Source: Verrucomicrobiales bacterium
GTDB lineage: Bacteria; Verrucomicrobiota; Verrucomicrobiia; Verrucomicrobiales; DEV007
Assembly: GCA_029940475.1 (NCBI GenBank)
Contig: JAPYUT010000031.1
Location: 1 to 46,550, forward strand
Reading direction: 5' to 3'
Length of the DNA: 46,550 nt
Within the stretch, counting starts at the first letter, position 1. Each line of letters opens with the position of its first letter. Below the pieces are notes generated by a model, which was given only the letters and a program-made list of their open reading frames with translations, was not told where the DNA came from and made no database searches. The position numbers were made by a program, and so were the translations under genes. This document shows, one piece after another, positions 35,818-44,950 of this stretch.

Positions 35818-36798
35818 ATGTTGATTGCTCTGTTTCCCGGGGAAGGTAGGGAATTTCCCCCCCGTAACCTGCCGATGCCTCCCAACCCAAAAACCATAGA
35901 AGCCGAATCCTCAGGGATTCGGTTGTCGCCGTTTACAACACGCCTGGAAGTGGATGCGGGTCCATCGCGCAAGGACGTTAAGGACAAGATCATTGAGCGT
36001 TTCGAGCAGAAATACATTATTCACCCCCGGCTGGTCCCTAAGATCAGGGAATATATTAAGCCTTTTTGCATTCCGGATCCAAACGGCAAGGGACATATCC
36101 CCGAGTATACGGTAACCACCCTGCAACTTGACACCCCGACAATGGACCTGGCGCTTGCCAAAGAGCGCAAGACCTTCGCTCGCTTTAAACTGCGTATCCG
36201 CACCTACGGCAAAGGCGGCAGTGCCCCGGTATTCCTGGAACTCAAGCGCAAGGTCGGCGGAGTCATCATTAAAAGCCGCTGCAAGATGACAATGAAGCAG
36301 TATCAGGGAAACCGTCACGGCCGCCCGATTGTCCTTCATCCCGGGGAATTCCCACTCCTCGACAACCCGGTCGACAACCACTATTTTCTCGAGTACTCAC
36401 GCATTGCCCAGGCAATCGGGGCACGACCAAAGATGCTGATCCGTTATATCCGGGAAAGTTATTTTGGAGCCAATGACGACTACGCCCGCCTCACTTTTGA
36501 CCGCAGAATCTGTTATAGGCCCACCCGGGACTGGACGCTTCCAGGAATCGAGGATTCAAAGGGATGGCGCCCCATGGACAACCAAACAGCACTCAACCGC
36601 CCGTTTGCGGGGTATATATTTGAATTGAAAGCTATGCGCAACTCCCCGGAATGGATGATGGAACTCGTTGAAAGGTTCAACTTAACGACAACGGGATTCT
36701 GCAAGTATGCCACCGCCTGGCGGCTTGAGACGATCTTCCGCGGGTTTGATTACGATTGCGCCTCGCAGAATACAACGTTAACAAACAACAGTGTTTAG
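35818..36798 (+). CDS. VTC-domain protein (polyphosphate polymerase-like)
   Basis: Protein of up to 326 residues; ATG 35818 is used, but ATG 35875 (MPPNPK) is an equally good start and removes 19 residues. VTC tunnel residues are visible: R61-F-E-Q-K65-Y66, D105 (TLQLDT), K124-L-R126-I-R128-T-Y, E141-L-K143-R-K145 and K152-x-R154. In yeast Vtc4 this domain makes polyphosphate from ATP; bacterial members commonly sit with DUF4956 and CotH genes and their activity is mostly inferred. Here DUF4956 follows after 60 bases, then an HlyD/TolC pair, so the product may act at or across the envelope. No membrane segment, so it is cytoplasmic. Confidence 0.88.
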   Translation: MLIALFPGEGREFPPRNLPMPPNPKTIEAESSGIRLSPFTTRLEVDAGPSRKDVKDKIIERFEQKYIIHPRLVPKIREYIKPFCIPDPNGKGHIPEYTVTTLQLDTPTMDLALAKERKTFARFKLRIRTYGKGGSAPVFLELKRKVGGVIIKSRCKMTMKQYQGNRHGRPIVLHPGEFPLLDNPVDNHYFLEYSRIAQAIGARPKMLIRYIRESYFGANDDYARLTFDRRICYRPTRDWTLPGIEDSKGWRPMDNQTALNRPFAGYIFELKAMRNSPEWMMELVERFNLTTTGFCKYATAWRLETIFRGFDYDCASQNTTLTNNSV

Positions 36799-36858
36799 CC
36801 TCAATATTTTTCGCCTGGCAGCACCTGCTTCAGATTTTTTCTTCCACATCATCTGCTA

Positions 36859-37542
36859 ATGGAATCCTTTTTAACCGCCCTAGGTCCCACCCAGCCGCTC
36901 TCCGGCATGGACATTATTTTCTCGTTGAGCATAAGTTTCGTGCTCGGCCTTGTGCTGGCCACCGTCTACCGCTGGACCCACCAGAGCTTCTCATATGCCC
37001 GCTCCTTCCTGCACACGATGGTGCTGGCAACAATCGTGATCACGATAATGATCATGGCAATCGGCAACAACATGGCACGCGGCCTCGGCATCATGGGAGC
37101 CATGGCTTTTGTCCGCTTTCGGACACCCATCCGTGACCCGCGCGACATCATCTTCCTGTTCGCTGCCCTGGCAGTGGGAATAGCTTCCGGGGCACAGGTG
37201 TTCGATGTTGCCATCATCGGTACACTCTATTTCGGCTTCACCGCCATTTTCCTTAGCTGGTCACCGTTTGCCTCGCGACGCGAATTCGAGGGCCTGCTTC
37301 GATTCATGTTGCCGCCAAGCTCCCCTTCGCATGCTCATCTGCATGAGATATTGGTAAAATACGCCTCCCAGACCGAGATGGTGGCGATGCGTGAGGCGAT
37401 ACAGGGAGAAGTCCAGGAATACTCCTACCAGATCCGCCTGATAGACCCCTCCTACAAGACGGACCTGATCGACACCCTTGCAAAACTTGAAGACATCTCC
37501 GAGGTAAGCCTGGTCATGCAGCGCACGACCGTTGAGATTTAA
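36859..37542 (+). CDS. DUF4956 membrane protein
   Basis: Integral membrane protein of 227 residues. Hydrophobic segments lie at about 17-38, 50-70, 80-95 and 97-122; a soluble ferredoxin-like C-terminal domain covers about 140-227. The signature GLGIMGAMAFVRFRTPIRDPRD between helices is typical of DUF4956. These proteins almost always accompany VTC-domain genes, and a role as membrane partner of the polymerase is likely. It is followed ten bases later by the HlyD-like gene, so the three genes form an operon. Confidence 0.9.
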   Translation: MESFLTALGPTQPLSGMDIIFSLSISFVLGLVLATVYRWTHQSFSYARSFLHTMVLATIVITIMIMAIGNNMARGLGIMGAMAFVRFRTPIRDPRDIIFLFAALAVGIASGAQVFDVAIIGTLYFGFTAIFLSWSPFASRREFEGLLRFMLPPSSPSHAHLHEILVKYASQTEMVAMREAIQGEVQEYSYQIRLIDPSYKTDLIDTLAKLEDISEVSLVMQRTTVEI

Positions 37543-37552
37543 ACAACCTGCC

Positions 37553-38665
37553 ATGAGCAACGAAATTCCATCCAAAGCCACACCCGGGGCGGGATCCTCA
37601 TACCGTGTCAGGAGACTTGTCCAGAAATGGCCGGCGCTCATCTGGTTGGCAATGCTCAGCCTCGTGGTCGTCCTGTATATGAAACGCGACAGCTACTCAC
37701 GCATCAACGGCATGGTGGCTGCCAATTCCGAGGATATCGCCCCGCCCGAGGACGGCGTGGTATTAACTGTCCATGTCAAGGAGGGTGATGCCGTCACGGT
37801 GGGGCAAGCCCTGGTCACCCTTGACTCCGTACTGGTGCAAAGGGAGATCGATGATTACAAGGCAAATCTCCCTTTTCTCAGGGCTGACATACAGCGCAAG
37901 TTCAAGGCCACCAGGTTTGGTATCAATGCCGATATCCAAAAGGCGAAGGCAGAAAAGGCAACTGCACAATCAAGGCTCGAGACGGCACAGCGGGAAGAAG
38001 AAATTATCAAGACGCAGGTTGATCAACAATTGAGCCTACAGCGTGAGCTGGACAATGCGATCGCCAAAGTGGAAGCCATAGAGATTGAACTTTCGACCCA
38101 TGAGCAGTCCATTGATGAGCTGGCCAAGGACCTGGCGGAAGCCGACAAGCTGATCGCAAGCCTGGATGAACTGAAAATTCCCGGCGAGTTGCTGGTTCTC
38201 AAACAGCGCCTGGCCGACAAGACGCTCAAGGCCCCCGGCGCCGGGAATGTGCATAAGGTCCATAAACTGCGCGGTGTGGCAAAGCTCGGGGAACCCATCC
38301 TGACGATCGTCCTGACTGCGCCGGAAAACGGCCAACCGGAAAAAACGGTCAAGGGATTCGTTAAACAGGATGAAAATCCCGAGGGACTGAAGGCAGGCGA
38401 CACCGTTTGGATCAGCCCGAGGATCAAGAACCCGGTCGCAATGCCGGCAGAAATCCTCTCAGTCTCGCCGGGCATCGAGGCCATCCCCAACCTCGGCACC
38501 CCGGTTCCCGCCCGGTTCCTGCGCGGACGTGTTTTTATCTGCGAGTTACCGGTCAAGCTTGAGCATCTTTTACCCGGCACCGGGGTTCATATTCACCGCA
38601 CGGAACCCGGGACATTTGATTTCTGGGGATTCGGGAAAACTCCCGTTAAATCCGCCAGCAACTAA
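37553..38665 (+). CDS. HlyD-family periplasmic adaptor
   Basis: Membrane fusion protein of 370 residues from ATG 37553, chosen because it lies just after the DUF4956 stop; an overlapping ATG at 37532 adds seven residues. One transmembrane helix (about 25-43, WPALIWLAMLSLVVVLYM) is followed by a split biotinyl-lipoyl domain (EDIAPPEDGVVLTVHVKEGDAVTVGQ), a long alpha-hairpin coiled coil (about 95-215, rich in Lys, Glu and Ala) and a beta-barrel C-terminus. Such adaptors link an inner-membrane pump to a TolC channel. The TolC-like gene follows, but no ABC, RND or MFS pump gene is in this operon; the inner-membrane partner may be DUF4956 itself. Confidence 0.88.
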   Translation: MSNEIPSKATPGAGSSYRVRRLVQKWPALIWLAMLSLVVVLYMKRDSYSRINGMVAANSEDIAPPEDGVVLTVHVKEGDAVTVGQALVTLDSVLVQREIDDYKANLPFLRADIQRKFKATRFGINADIQKAKAEKATAQSRLETAQREEEIIKTQVDQQLSLQRELDNAIAKVEAIEIELSTHEQSIDELAKDLAEADKLIASLDELKIPGELLVLKQRLADKTLKAPGAGNVHKVHKLRGVAKLGEPILTIVLTAPENGQPEKTVKGFVKQDENPEGLKAGDTVWISPRIKNPVAMPAEILSVSPGIEAIPNLGTPVPARFLRGRVFICELPVKLEHLLPGTGVHIHRTEPGTFDFWGFGKTPVKSASN

Positions 38666-38803
38666 ATCCACGTAGGCTTACGCTTATCCCCCATTCCTAA
38701 TGTCTCCTGATATTTTAACAGGTGCCGCATCGTTACCTCACGAAATAGTCCCATCTAATTTTTCAGCGCAAGGCTTGCAACCCGGGCAGTCGCAATGCTA
38801 AAA

Positions 38804-38829
38804 CAGGTTGAACTCGCGATTTCAACCTG
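38804..38829. promoter_or_regulatory. 26-bp near-perfect palindrome before the TolC-like gene
   Basis: CAGGTTGAA (38804-38812) and TTCAACCTG (38821-38829) are perfect 9-bp inverted repeats. The middle is C-TCGCGA-T, itself palindromic apart from one C/T pair. It ends 24 bases before the TolC start. As DNA it looks like an operator; as RNA it is a 9-bp stem with an 8-base loop that could affect translation. No T run follows, so it is not an intrinsic terminator. Confidence 0.6.
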
Positions 38830-38853
38830 CCTAAAGAACCATTCATCCCCCAT

Positions 38854-40686
38854 ATGCCCCGAAGCCAAAATATACCGGGTTGTGCATGCTGCCTCAGTAT
38901 CCTCATCTCACTGTCCTGTGCCCTCCCCCGACTTGCACACGGCGGTGATCAGCAGGACGGAGGCAATGAAAACAAGGCCGGCCTTGCTGAACTGATCGCC
39001 CTCGGCCTGAAGAACAGCCCGCAGCTGATCGCCCTGCGTGGCGAGATCACAATCGCCACTGCCCGCAAACAGGCTGCCCGTGACTGGCCCGACCCGCAAA
39101 TCAGATTCCGCAAGTCATGGGCATACAATGAGATCCCGCCTCCATACACCGAGCATAGAACGGAAAATTATAGCCAGCAGGTCAGGCGCAGCGAGACCGA
39201 TGAACTGGGCGTGATCACGGATTCCACCATTACTGAAAATGTCGCACGCAGTTCCCAGCGCACCATTACCGAGGAACGTGACAAGACAGTAATTAAAGAA
39301 ACAATTGATGAAAACAGGGCGGAGATCACGGAAACCGCACCCAACCCGGCACTTTTTGAACCCGGCAGCATCACGACAGAAAACCGCAACATCCACCGCA
39401 GCGGAAGCGAGACGCGCTTCCACGAGATTGACCCCTTCGCCAGCGAGGAGGATCTCGTTGCCCAGTTTCGCCTTTACGTTCCCCACCCCGGAATCAGGAA
39501 GGCAAGGCTGCAGCGCGCCCAGCATGAAATTCAACTCGCTCGGGCAGCACTGCTCTCCGAGGAGCGGAAGATCGTGCACAAGATTCGTGAAGAATACGAG
39601 GGACTCCAATATCTCAAGACCCGCAGCAACCTGCAGAAAAAAACCGATGCAGCCGCGAAGACCTACTCGGACGCACAGGATGAACTGCTCAGCAACGGCC
39701 TGACCACCATTGACAAGATTGAATACGTTGAGACCAATAACCTTTCCTCTGAGGCAATCGCCATAGAATATGAAGCCGCGCAGGACAGGCTCGCGGCCAG
39801 GGTCGGCCTGCACAGCCCGTCACGCATCCGTATCACCGACAAGTTGATCAGCCCCGCAGTAGAACTCGACCACACCCACCTTGAATACCTCATCAGGATG
39901 GCCCTTGCCAACCGCGGCGAGCTAACCACCACCCTGGAAAAGGGAAAAATCGCGCAAGCGGGACTCAGTGAGGCAAAAGCCAGGAACCTCCCCTGGTTTA
40001 ACTACTTCCAGGCCGAATTCGGCCACGATGAACAGGGCGGCACCAAGGCCGGGACCAACTGGGGAATACAGTTCGCAATGTCCCTGCCGGTCTTTTCCTG
40101 GCTCGGTCACGAAAGGAAAATCCATGAGGCGGCGGTTGCCACTCACTACAGCAAGATGGGGGCAATCCAGAGGATTGTGACCGCTGAAGTCGCTGCCGCC
40201 TACCAGAATGTCAAGCGCTGCGCCAGCCACCGCACACGTGCACGCGAGCATGCCGTGAGCCAGGCAAAACGCAACGCCGAATTCTTTGAGAAGGTAAGGG
40301 GCATGGACCGGCGCAAGTTTGAAGAAACCCGCTACGATGTCACCCGCGGCACAGTGAATACCGACCGGCACCGGCTTGATGCGGAACGTTCCTACAATCT
40401 CGCCCTCCTGCAGCTCGAGCAGGCCCTCGGCACCTCGCTTGGCCATGTGTTCTCGGAGGGGAATACAAACAAATCAGATGCGAACTCCCTCACGTCAGCA
40501 GTCGTGACACAACCTGCACCCGCGGCAAGCATTCCCGGGGTAACCCGCGCCATCACTGCGAAGCAACCTGCCACCGCGGATAAAGGGTTGGCAACAGCAA
40601 AAAAATCACCCGTTAGGGGAAAAATACGCTCATTGCTCGACAAGTTCGGCCTGAAAGGCAAAACACGGAAGTCCAGCAATCCCTAG
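38854..40686 (+). CDS. TolC-family outer-membrane efflux protein
   Basis: Outer-membrane channel protein of 610 residues, longer than the usual 420-500. A cysteine-containing signal region (CACCLSILISLSCALPRLAHG) precedes GLAELIALGLKNSPQLIALRGEI, the first TolC helix. An extra charged segment (about 90-190, rich in Thr, Glu and Arg with repeated ITE/ETE elements) is inserted before the first long helical pair. The second repeat begins near LEYLIRMALANRGEL and includes the beta-strand NYFQAEFGHDEQ. The Pro/Ala/Lys-rich tail (about 535-610) is disordered. It follows the HlyD gene, 188 bases away behind a large palindrome, and probably forms the outer part of the same trans-envelope conduit. Confidence 0.85.
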   Translation: MPRSQNIPGCACCLSILISLSCALPRLAHGGDQQDGGNENKAGLAELIALGLKNSPQLIALRGEITIATARKQAARDWPDPQIRFRKSWAYNEIPPPYTEHRTENYSQQVRRSETDELGVITDSTITENVARSSQRTITEERDKTVIKETIDENRAEITETAPNPALFEPGSITTENRNIHRSGSETRFHEIDPFASEEDLVAQFRLYVPHPGIRKARLQRAQHEIQLARAALLSEERKIVHKIREEYEGLQYLKTRSNLQKKTDAAAKTYSDAQDELLSNGLTTIDKIEYVETNNLSSEAIAIEYEAAQDRLAARVGLHSPSRIRITDKLISPAVELDHTHLEYLIRMALANRGELTTTLEKGKIAQAGLSEAKARNLPWFNYFQAEFGHDEQGGTKAGTNWGIQFAMSLPVFSWLGHERKIHEAAVATHYSKMGAIQRIVTAEVAAAYQNVKRCASHRTRAREHAVSQAKRNAEFFEKVRGMDRRKFEETRYDVTRGTVNTDRHRLDAERSYNLALLQLEQALGTSLGHVFSEGNTNKSDANSLTSAVVTQPAPAASIPGVTRAITAKQPATADKGLATAKKSPVRGKIRSLLDKFGLKGKTRKSSNP

Positions 40687-40708
40687 ACGGGAATACCAAG
40701 CCCTCCCG

Positions 40709-41662
40709 ATGCATTACAGAACTCAGCTTGCCGTTGTCCTGCTGGGTTCTCTCTGCCTGGCAAAAGCCGGTGCCCTTGAACTGCAGGAAACCGATAAGGC
40801 AATCACCATTAGTGATACCGGCAATACTGTCCTGGTTTATCACAAGGCCGAGATGCCCCCGCCGGCAGGTGCGGATCCCGTCTATCGGCGCAGCGGCTTT
40901 GTTCATCCGTTGTGCACCCCGTCGGGAAACATCGTGACAGGAATTCATCCCGCGGATCACATCCACCACATGGGCCTGTGGCATGCCTGGGTAAAGACCG
41001 TACACGGATCACGAAACCCGGATTTCTGGAACCTCAAGAAAAAAAACGGCGGCCTCCGCTACGCGAAAACCCTGCGTAAGGAAAAGCAACCTGGCCGGTC
41101 AGTATCATTTACGGTGCTGCAGGAATTCATCTCCCTGGACAAGGGAACCAAACCCAAGGTGGTACTCAACGAGGAATTTACCATCACTGTTCAAAAACAG
41201 GATGATGCCTACCTTGTCGACCACATCACGGTGCAGACAAACATCACCAAGACCACCCTCAAGTTACCGGCCTACCGCTACGGGGGCCCTATAGCCTACC
41301 GCGGACCTTCGCACTGGAACAACAGCAACAGCCAAGTAATGACATCCGAGGGTAAAACCCGCGCCAACGGACATACCACCCGCGGGCGATGGTGCGCCTT
41401 CACCGGACCGGCCGAGCACGGCAACGCGCTGGTCGCCATTCTTTGCCACCCGAAAAACCATGATGCGCCGCAGAGGATGCGCATCTGGCCACCCGATAGC
41501 CATAACGGCGCCGTGTTCTTCAATTACGTGCCGATACAGGAAAGCGCCTGGCAACTCAAACCGGGAGAGCCTTCAACCATGCGTTACAGGCTATTTGTCG
41601 GTGACGGAAAAATGGACCCCGCCAGGATTAATGCCCTCTGGAAGGTATTCTCCAGGGAATAA
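40709..41662 (+). CDS. DUF6807 (PmoA-like) secreted protein
   Basis: Exported protein of 317 residues with a signal peptide (about 1-22, MHYRTQLAVVLLGSLCLAKAGA). It has the DUF6807/PmoA-family features RRSGFVHPLCTPSGNIVTGIHPADHIHHMGLWHAW with clustered histidines, and the later GPSHWNNSNSQVMTSEGK region. The family is common in PVC and Bacteroidota genomes, is of unknown function and has no proven tie to methane oxidation despite the PmoA name. It starts 22 bases after the TolC stop, so it may be the last gene of the VTC operon. Confidence 0.85.
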   Translation: MHYRTQLAVVLLGSLCLAKAGALELQETDKAITISDTGNTVLVYHKAEMPPPAGADPVYRRSGFVHPLCTPSGNIVTGIHPADHIHHMGLWHAWVKTVHGSRNPDFWNLKKKNGGLRYAKTLRKEKQPGRSVSFTVLQEFISLDKGTKPKVVLNEEFTITVQKQDDAYLVDHITVQTNITKTTLKLPAYRYGGPIAYRGPSHWNNSNSQVMTSEGKTRANGHTTRGRWCAFTGPAEHGNALVAILCHPKNHDAPQRMRIWPPDSHNGAVFFNYVPIQESAWQLKPGEPSTMRYRLFVGDGKMDPARINALWKVFSRE

Positions 41663-42123
41663 TATGGCGCTGCCAGGGGCAATCTCTACTTGCGAAACGC
41701 CCCCTCTCCGGTAACAGTTCACGCAATCTGGAAATGCCTAAGATTCAGCAGATCACACAGCTCCCTGACTGACCAGTGAATCCCGGAACATTTTTTCTGC
41801 CGTATCCATCTCGGGATCGATCTGTCTGTTGCCCGTCCGGCGCCACAAGTCGAACAATTACAATCCGTATCCCATGTGTTGGAGCATCCTGCCTGCCAAG
41901 CATCAGAAAACCCATAACTCCCCCTGCATCAAGGAGCTTTGAGGAATACCCTGCACCTCTGCACAAGAACCCGGAAACCGGAAGTGCCACAAACATGCGC
42001 CTGCCTGCTGCCAGGTCCAATTTCTTACCCAAGCGGGGCTTTTAGCCCTCGATTTCGGAAACCATTACTAATCCTCCGAAATGCTTGCCAAAAAAGACTA
42101 AGTAAGTAATTTTCCCGCGTCGA
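41663..42123. other. Intergenic region before korA, with possible small minus-strand ORF
   Basis: No confident gene. On the minus strand 41745-42032 is open for 95 codons and begins MGKKLDLAAGRRMFVALPVSG; its composition is protein-like but I recognise no family, so it is left as a possibility. At the right end two hairpins precede korA: GGGCT/AGCCC (42036-42048) and ATTTCGGA/TCCGAAAT (42052-42059 with 42075-42082). Confidence 0.4.
42036..42082 (+). promoter_or_regulatory. Two consecutive hairpins in the korA leader
   Basis: Stem 1: GGGCT (42036-42040) with AGCCC (42044-42048), 3-base loop. Stem 2: ATTTCGGA (42052-42059) with TCCGAAAT (42075-42082), 15-base loop, ending 41 bases before the korA start. 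Possibly a protein-binding operator or an RNA leader element. Confidence 0.4.
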
Positions 42124-43935
42124 ATGAGCTCATCCCCAATTGCCGACCAGAAACCGTCAACCACTGACGCAACGACCTCCGAACGGAAAGAGGATATTAA
42201 TAATGCCGTGATCCGGCTGGCGGGCAATTCGCAGGACGGTATCCAGACAATCGGGGGACTACTGGCAAGGCTCGCCGGCCGCAGCGCTCAGGAGGTCATG
42301 ACCTACATGACCATTCCCTCAACGATCAGCGGTGGAGCCTCTATCTTTCAGGTACGTATCGGTTCCGGCGAAGTCCTCTCACCCGGTGACGATGCCGACT
42401 TCCTGATCGCCTTCTACCAGGACAGTTACGAAAATCACATCAGTACACTTCGGGAAGACGGTGTTTGCCTCTACGACACGGATCATGTCGAGCCCGACCT
42501 TACTGACAGCAGGGTCACCTTTGTAGGTGTGCCAATGACCAGTACCACCATCGAGGCCATCGGCGGCTCTGCACGTGACCGCGGCAAGAATATCTTCGTC
42601 CTCGGCCTGCTTACCAACCTGTTCGATCTCCAGCGCGAGAAACTCGTCCATATTATAGAAACCCAATTCAAGAATAAGCACGAGAGTGTCCTGCGTAACG
42701 CTATGCTCGCATTCGATGCGGGGTATGCCTATCAACTGGGTGACATCTTCAATCGCAGCTATGAATTCCACCCCGGCGAGGCCGACTCGGAAGAGCGCAT
42801 CACCACTGATGGCAACACCGCACTGACCTATGGGCTCCTTGCCGCCGGTGTTCGCTACGGGGCCGGTTACCCAATCACTCCATGGTCCTCTATCATGGAG
42901 CAATTGCGCAGTGAATTGCCAAAGTATGGTGGAATCTTTGTGCAGTCTGAAGACGAACTTGCCGCCATCTCGACTGCTATTGGATGCGCCTACTCGGGAC
43001 ATCTCGCAGTCACCGGGAGTTCCGGGCCCGGATTGTCACTGAAAATGGAGGCACTGGGTTACGCATCAATGGCTGAATTGCCGTTAATTGTGATTAATGT
43101 ACAACGCGGGGGACCCTCCACGGGCCTCCCTACCAGCGTCGAGCAGAGTGACCTCATGCAGGCAATTTACGGCAGTCACGGTGATACCCCGCGCGTTATC
43201 CTTGCACCGAAGGACGTTGAAGACTGCTATTATATCGCCATTGAAGCCGCCCGGATTGCCCGGGAATTCAGCACCCCGGTTGTCATACTCACTGACCAGG
43301 CGCTCTCCAGTCGTATTGAGGCATTCGCTGAACCGGATCTCTCCGGCGTAGTCACTCCCGAACTGGATATCGAGCCCCGCGATGAGGATTTTAAACCTTA
43401 TCCCTTCGACGCCCAGACCAATCACGCTCCCCCGGGCACCAAAATGAGCGGTGGTAAATATCCGGTGGTCACCGGGCTTGAACACGACGAGTGGGGACAT
43501 CCCAGTTCAAACCCGGAAATTCACCAGAAGATGACCGATAGAAGGCGCGATAAGCTCAAGCGCCTGGCCACATCCCTCCCCTCACCAGAGATCCATGGAG
43601 CCGAAGAAGGTGAAGTCCTGCTCATTGGCTGGGGGTCTACCTGGGGCCCCATTCGCGAAGCGGTAAATGCCGCCCGCGGCAACGGCCAGGGTGTCTCTGC
43701 AATTCATCTGCGCCATATCCACCCAATGCCGGAGGGCATCGACAAAATAATGGAGGGCTTCAACAGGTTTCTTGTGATTGAAATGAACGATGAAGGGATG
43801 TACGGATATGGCCAGTTGGCCACCCTTTTACGTGCCCGTTATGCCAATCCTAAAATACAAAGCCTTACCAAGTGCGATGGGATTGGCTTCAAGATTCGCG
43901 AGATCATTGCCGCTATCGAGAAATCCGGTAACTGA
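42124..43935 (+). CDS. korA: 2-oxoacid:ferredoxin oxidoreductase, alpha subunit (gamma-alpha fusion)
   Basis: Cytoplasmic subunit of 603 residues. The N-terminal gamma-like domain (about 25-205) starts NAVIRLAGNSQDGIQTIGGLLARLAG. The alpha domain (about 228-450) carries TDGNTALTYGLLAAGVRYGAGYPITP with the family motif YPITP (249-253), then QSEDELAAISTAIGCAYSG and SSGPGLSLKMEALGYASMAELPLIVINVQRGGPSTG. The C-terminal domain follows (about 490-603). This is the usual KorA layout; with KorB it decarboxylates a 2-oxoacid (typically 2-oxoglutarate) to the acyl-CoA and reduces ferredoxin, running forward in the TCA cycle or in reverse for carbon fixation. KorB follows after 57 bases. Confidence 0.93.
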   Translation: MSSSPIADQKPSTTDATTSERKEDINNAVIRLAGNSQDGIQTIGGLLARLAGRSAQEVMTYMTIPSTISGGASIFQVRIGSGEVLSPGDDADFLIAFYQDSYENHISTLREDGVCLYDTDHVEPDLTDSRVTFVGVPMTSTTIEAIGGSARDRGKNIFVLGLLTNLFDLQREKLVHIIETQFKNKHESVLRNAMLAFDAGYAYQLGDIFNRSYEFHPGEADSEERITTDGNTALTYGLLAAGVRYGAGYPITPWSSIMEQLRSELPKYGGIFVQSEDELAAISTAIGCAYSGHLAVTGSSGPGLSLKMEALGYASMAELPLIVINVQRGGPSTGLPTSVEQSDLMQAIYGSHGDTPRVILAPKDVEDCYYIAIEAARIAREFSTPVVILTDQALSSRIEAFAEPDLSGVVTPELDIEPRDEDFKPYPFDAQTNHAPPGTKMSGGKYPVVTGLEHDEWGHPSSNPEIHQKMTDRRRDKLKRLATSLPSPEIHGAEEGEVLLIGWGSTWGPIREAVNAARGNGQGVSAIHLRHIHPMPEGIDKIMEGFNRFLVIEMNDEGMYGYGQLATLLRARYANPKIQSLTKCDGIGFKIREIIAAIEKSGN

Positions 43936-43992
43936 TCATCTCTTCAATACCCTGTAGCGCCCCGACTTTAAGTCCCATACCTTAGTCTCCTA

Positions 43993-44919
43993 ATGTCAAC
44001 CGCAGCACCAGCCGAACCCGAGAAACTCACCAAGAAGGCGCTCATTTCCGACCACCCTACCTGGTGCCCGGCCTGCGGTGACTTTGCCGTCCTCGCCGCC
44101 TTCTTCAAGGTGCTGGAGAAACTCCAGATTCCCCATGAAAAAATCTGCACGGTCGCAGGCATCGGCTGCGCTTCACGCTTTCCTTATTTCGTCAACAGTC
44201 ACGGCCTTCACTACATCCACGGCCGGGTACTGCCGCTTGCCATGGGCATCAGCCTTTCACGGCCCGACCTGCATGTCTTCGCTTTCGGTGGCGACGGCGA
44301 CGGCTTCTCCATCGGTGGCAACCACCTGGAGCACTGCGCACGCAAGAACCCAAACCTGACTTACATTATAATGGACAACTTTGTCTATGGACTGACAAAG
44401 AAACAGACCTCCCCGACATCCCCACTCGGCTTCAAGTCGAAGACCGACCCCGGGGGCGCCATTGACCAGCCGGTAAACCCGATGAAGAAACTCATCTCAT
44501 CGAGTGCAAGTTTCATCGCCCGGACCCATGCGGCACAGGTTAAGCACATGATGGAAATGTTTGAGCGCGCAATCAAGCACCCCGGCTTTTCCGTTGTCGA
44601 GGTGCTCTCCGAGTGCGTGATCTTCTACAAGGGCGCCTTTGATGACGGCAACCCGCGCAAGGGCGGGGAATTCGAGCTGATTGAGGAGAAGGCCTGGGAC
44701 GACACGCCTGAGGATGACGCGCGCCACGACGTGACCAGCGAGGCTGATGCCTACGCGATAGCCGACATCCAGTATCCCGGGAAATTCGGGGTGTTCTACC
44801 AGAACGAACGGCCCTCGAAAAATACCCTTGAGCAGCAGGGAATTGATGCCAGTCGCGAGAAATGCGCTGGTGCTGATGCCCGTGATCTGTTAAAAAAGCG
44901 CTTCGCCCTGATGAAGTAG
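43993..44919 (+). CDS. korB: 2-oxoacid:ferredoxin oxidoreductase, beta subunit
   Basis: Thiamine-diphosphate and [4Fe-4S] subunit of 308 residues. All four cluster cysteines are placed as in the family: C25 and C28 (WCPACGDF), C59 (GIGCASRF) and C208 (SECVIF). The TPP and Mg site is GGDGDGFSIGGNHLEHCARKN (from about 99), continued by IIMDNFVYGLTKKQTSPTSP. It is the partner of korA directly upstream. It is a two-subunit enzyme; no separate PorD-type ferredoxin subunit gene is present. Substrate preference (2-oxoglutarate versus pyruvate) cannot be fixed from sequence, but the KorAB type is usual for 2-oxoglutarate. Confidence 0.93.
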   Translation: MSTAAPAEPEKLTKKALISDHPTWCPACGDFAVLAAFFKVLEKLQIPHEKICTVAGIGCASRFPYFVNSHGLHYIHGRVLPLAMGISLSRPDLHVFAFGGDGDGFSIGGNHLEHCARKNPNLTYIIMDNFVYGLTKKQTSPTSPLGFKSKTDPGGAIDQPVNPMKKLISSSASFIARTHAAQVKHMMEMFERAIKHPGFSVVEVLSECVIFYKGAFDDGNPRKGGEFELIEEKAWDDTPEDDARHDVTSEADAYAIADIQYPGKFGVFYQNERPSKNTLEQQGIDASREKCAGADARDLLKKRFALMK

Positions 44920-44950
44920 GGAAAATCCGGGCGAATTGAACTTCGCCGCC

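Noticed and set aside
41745-42032. 95-codon minus-strand frame as a real gene
   Set aside because: No recognised motif or ribosome binding site, and a plus-strand frame of similar length covers the same bases; too weak to call as a CDS.
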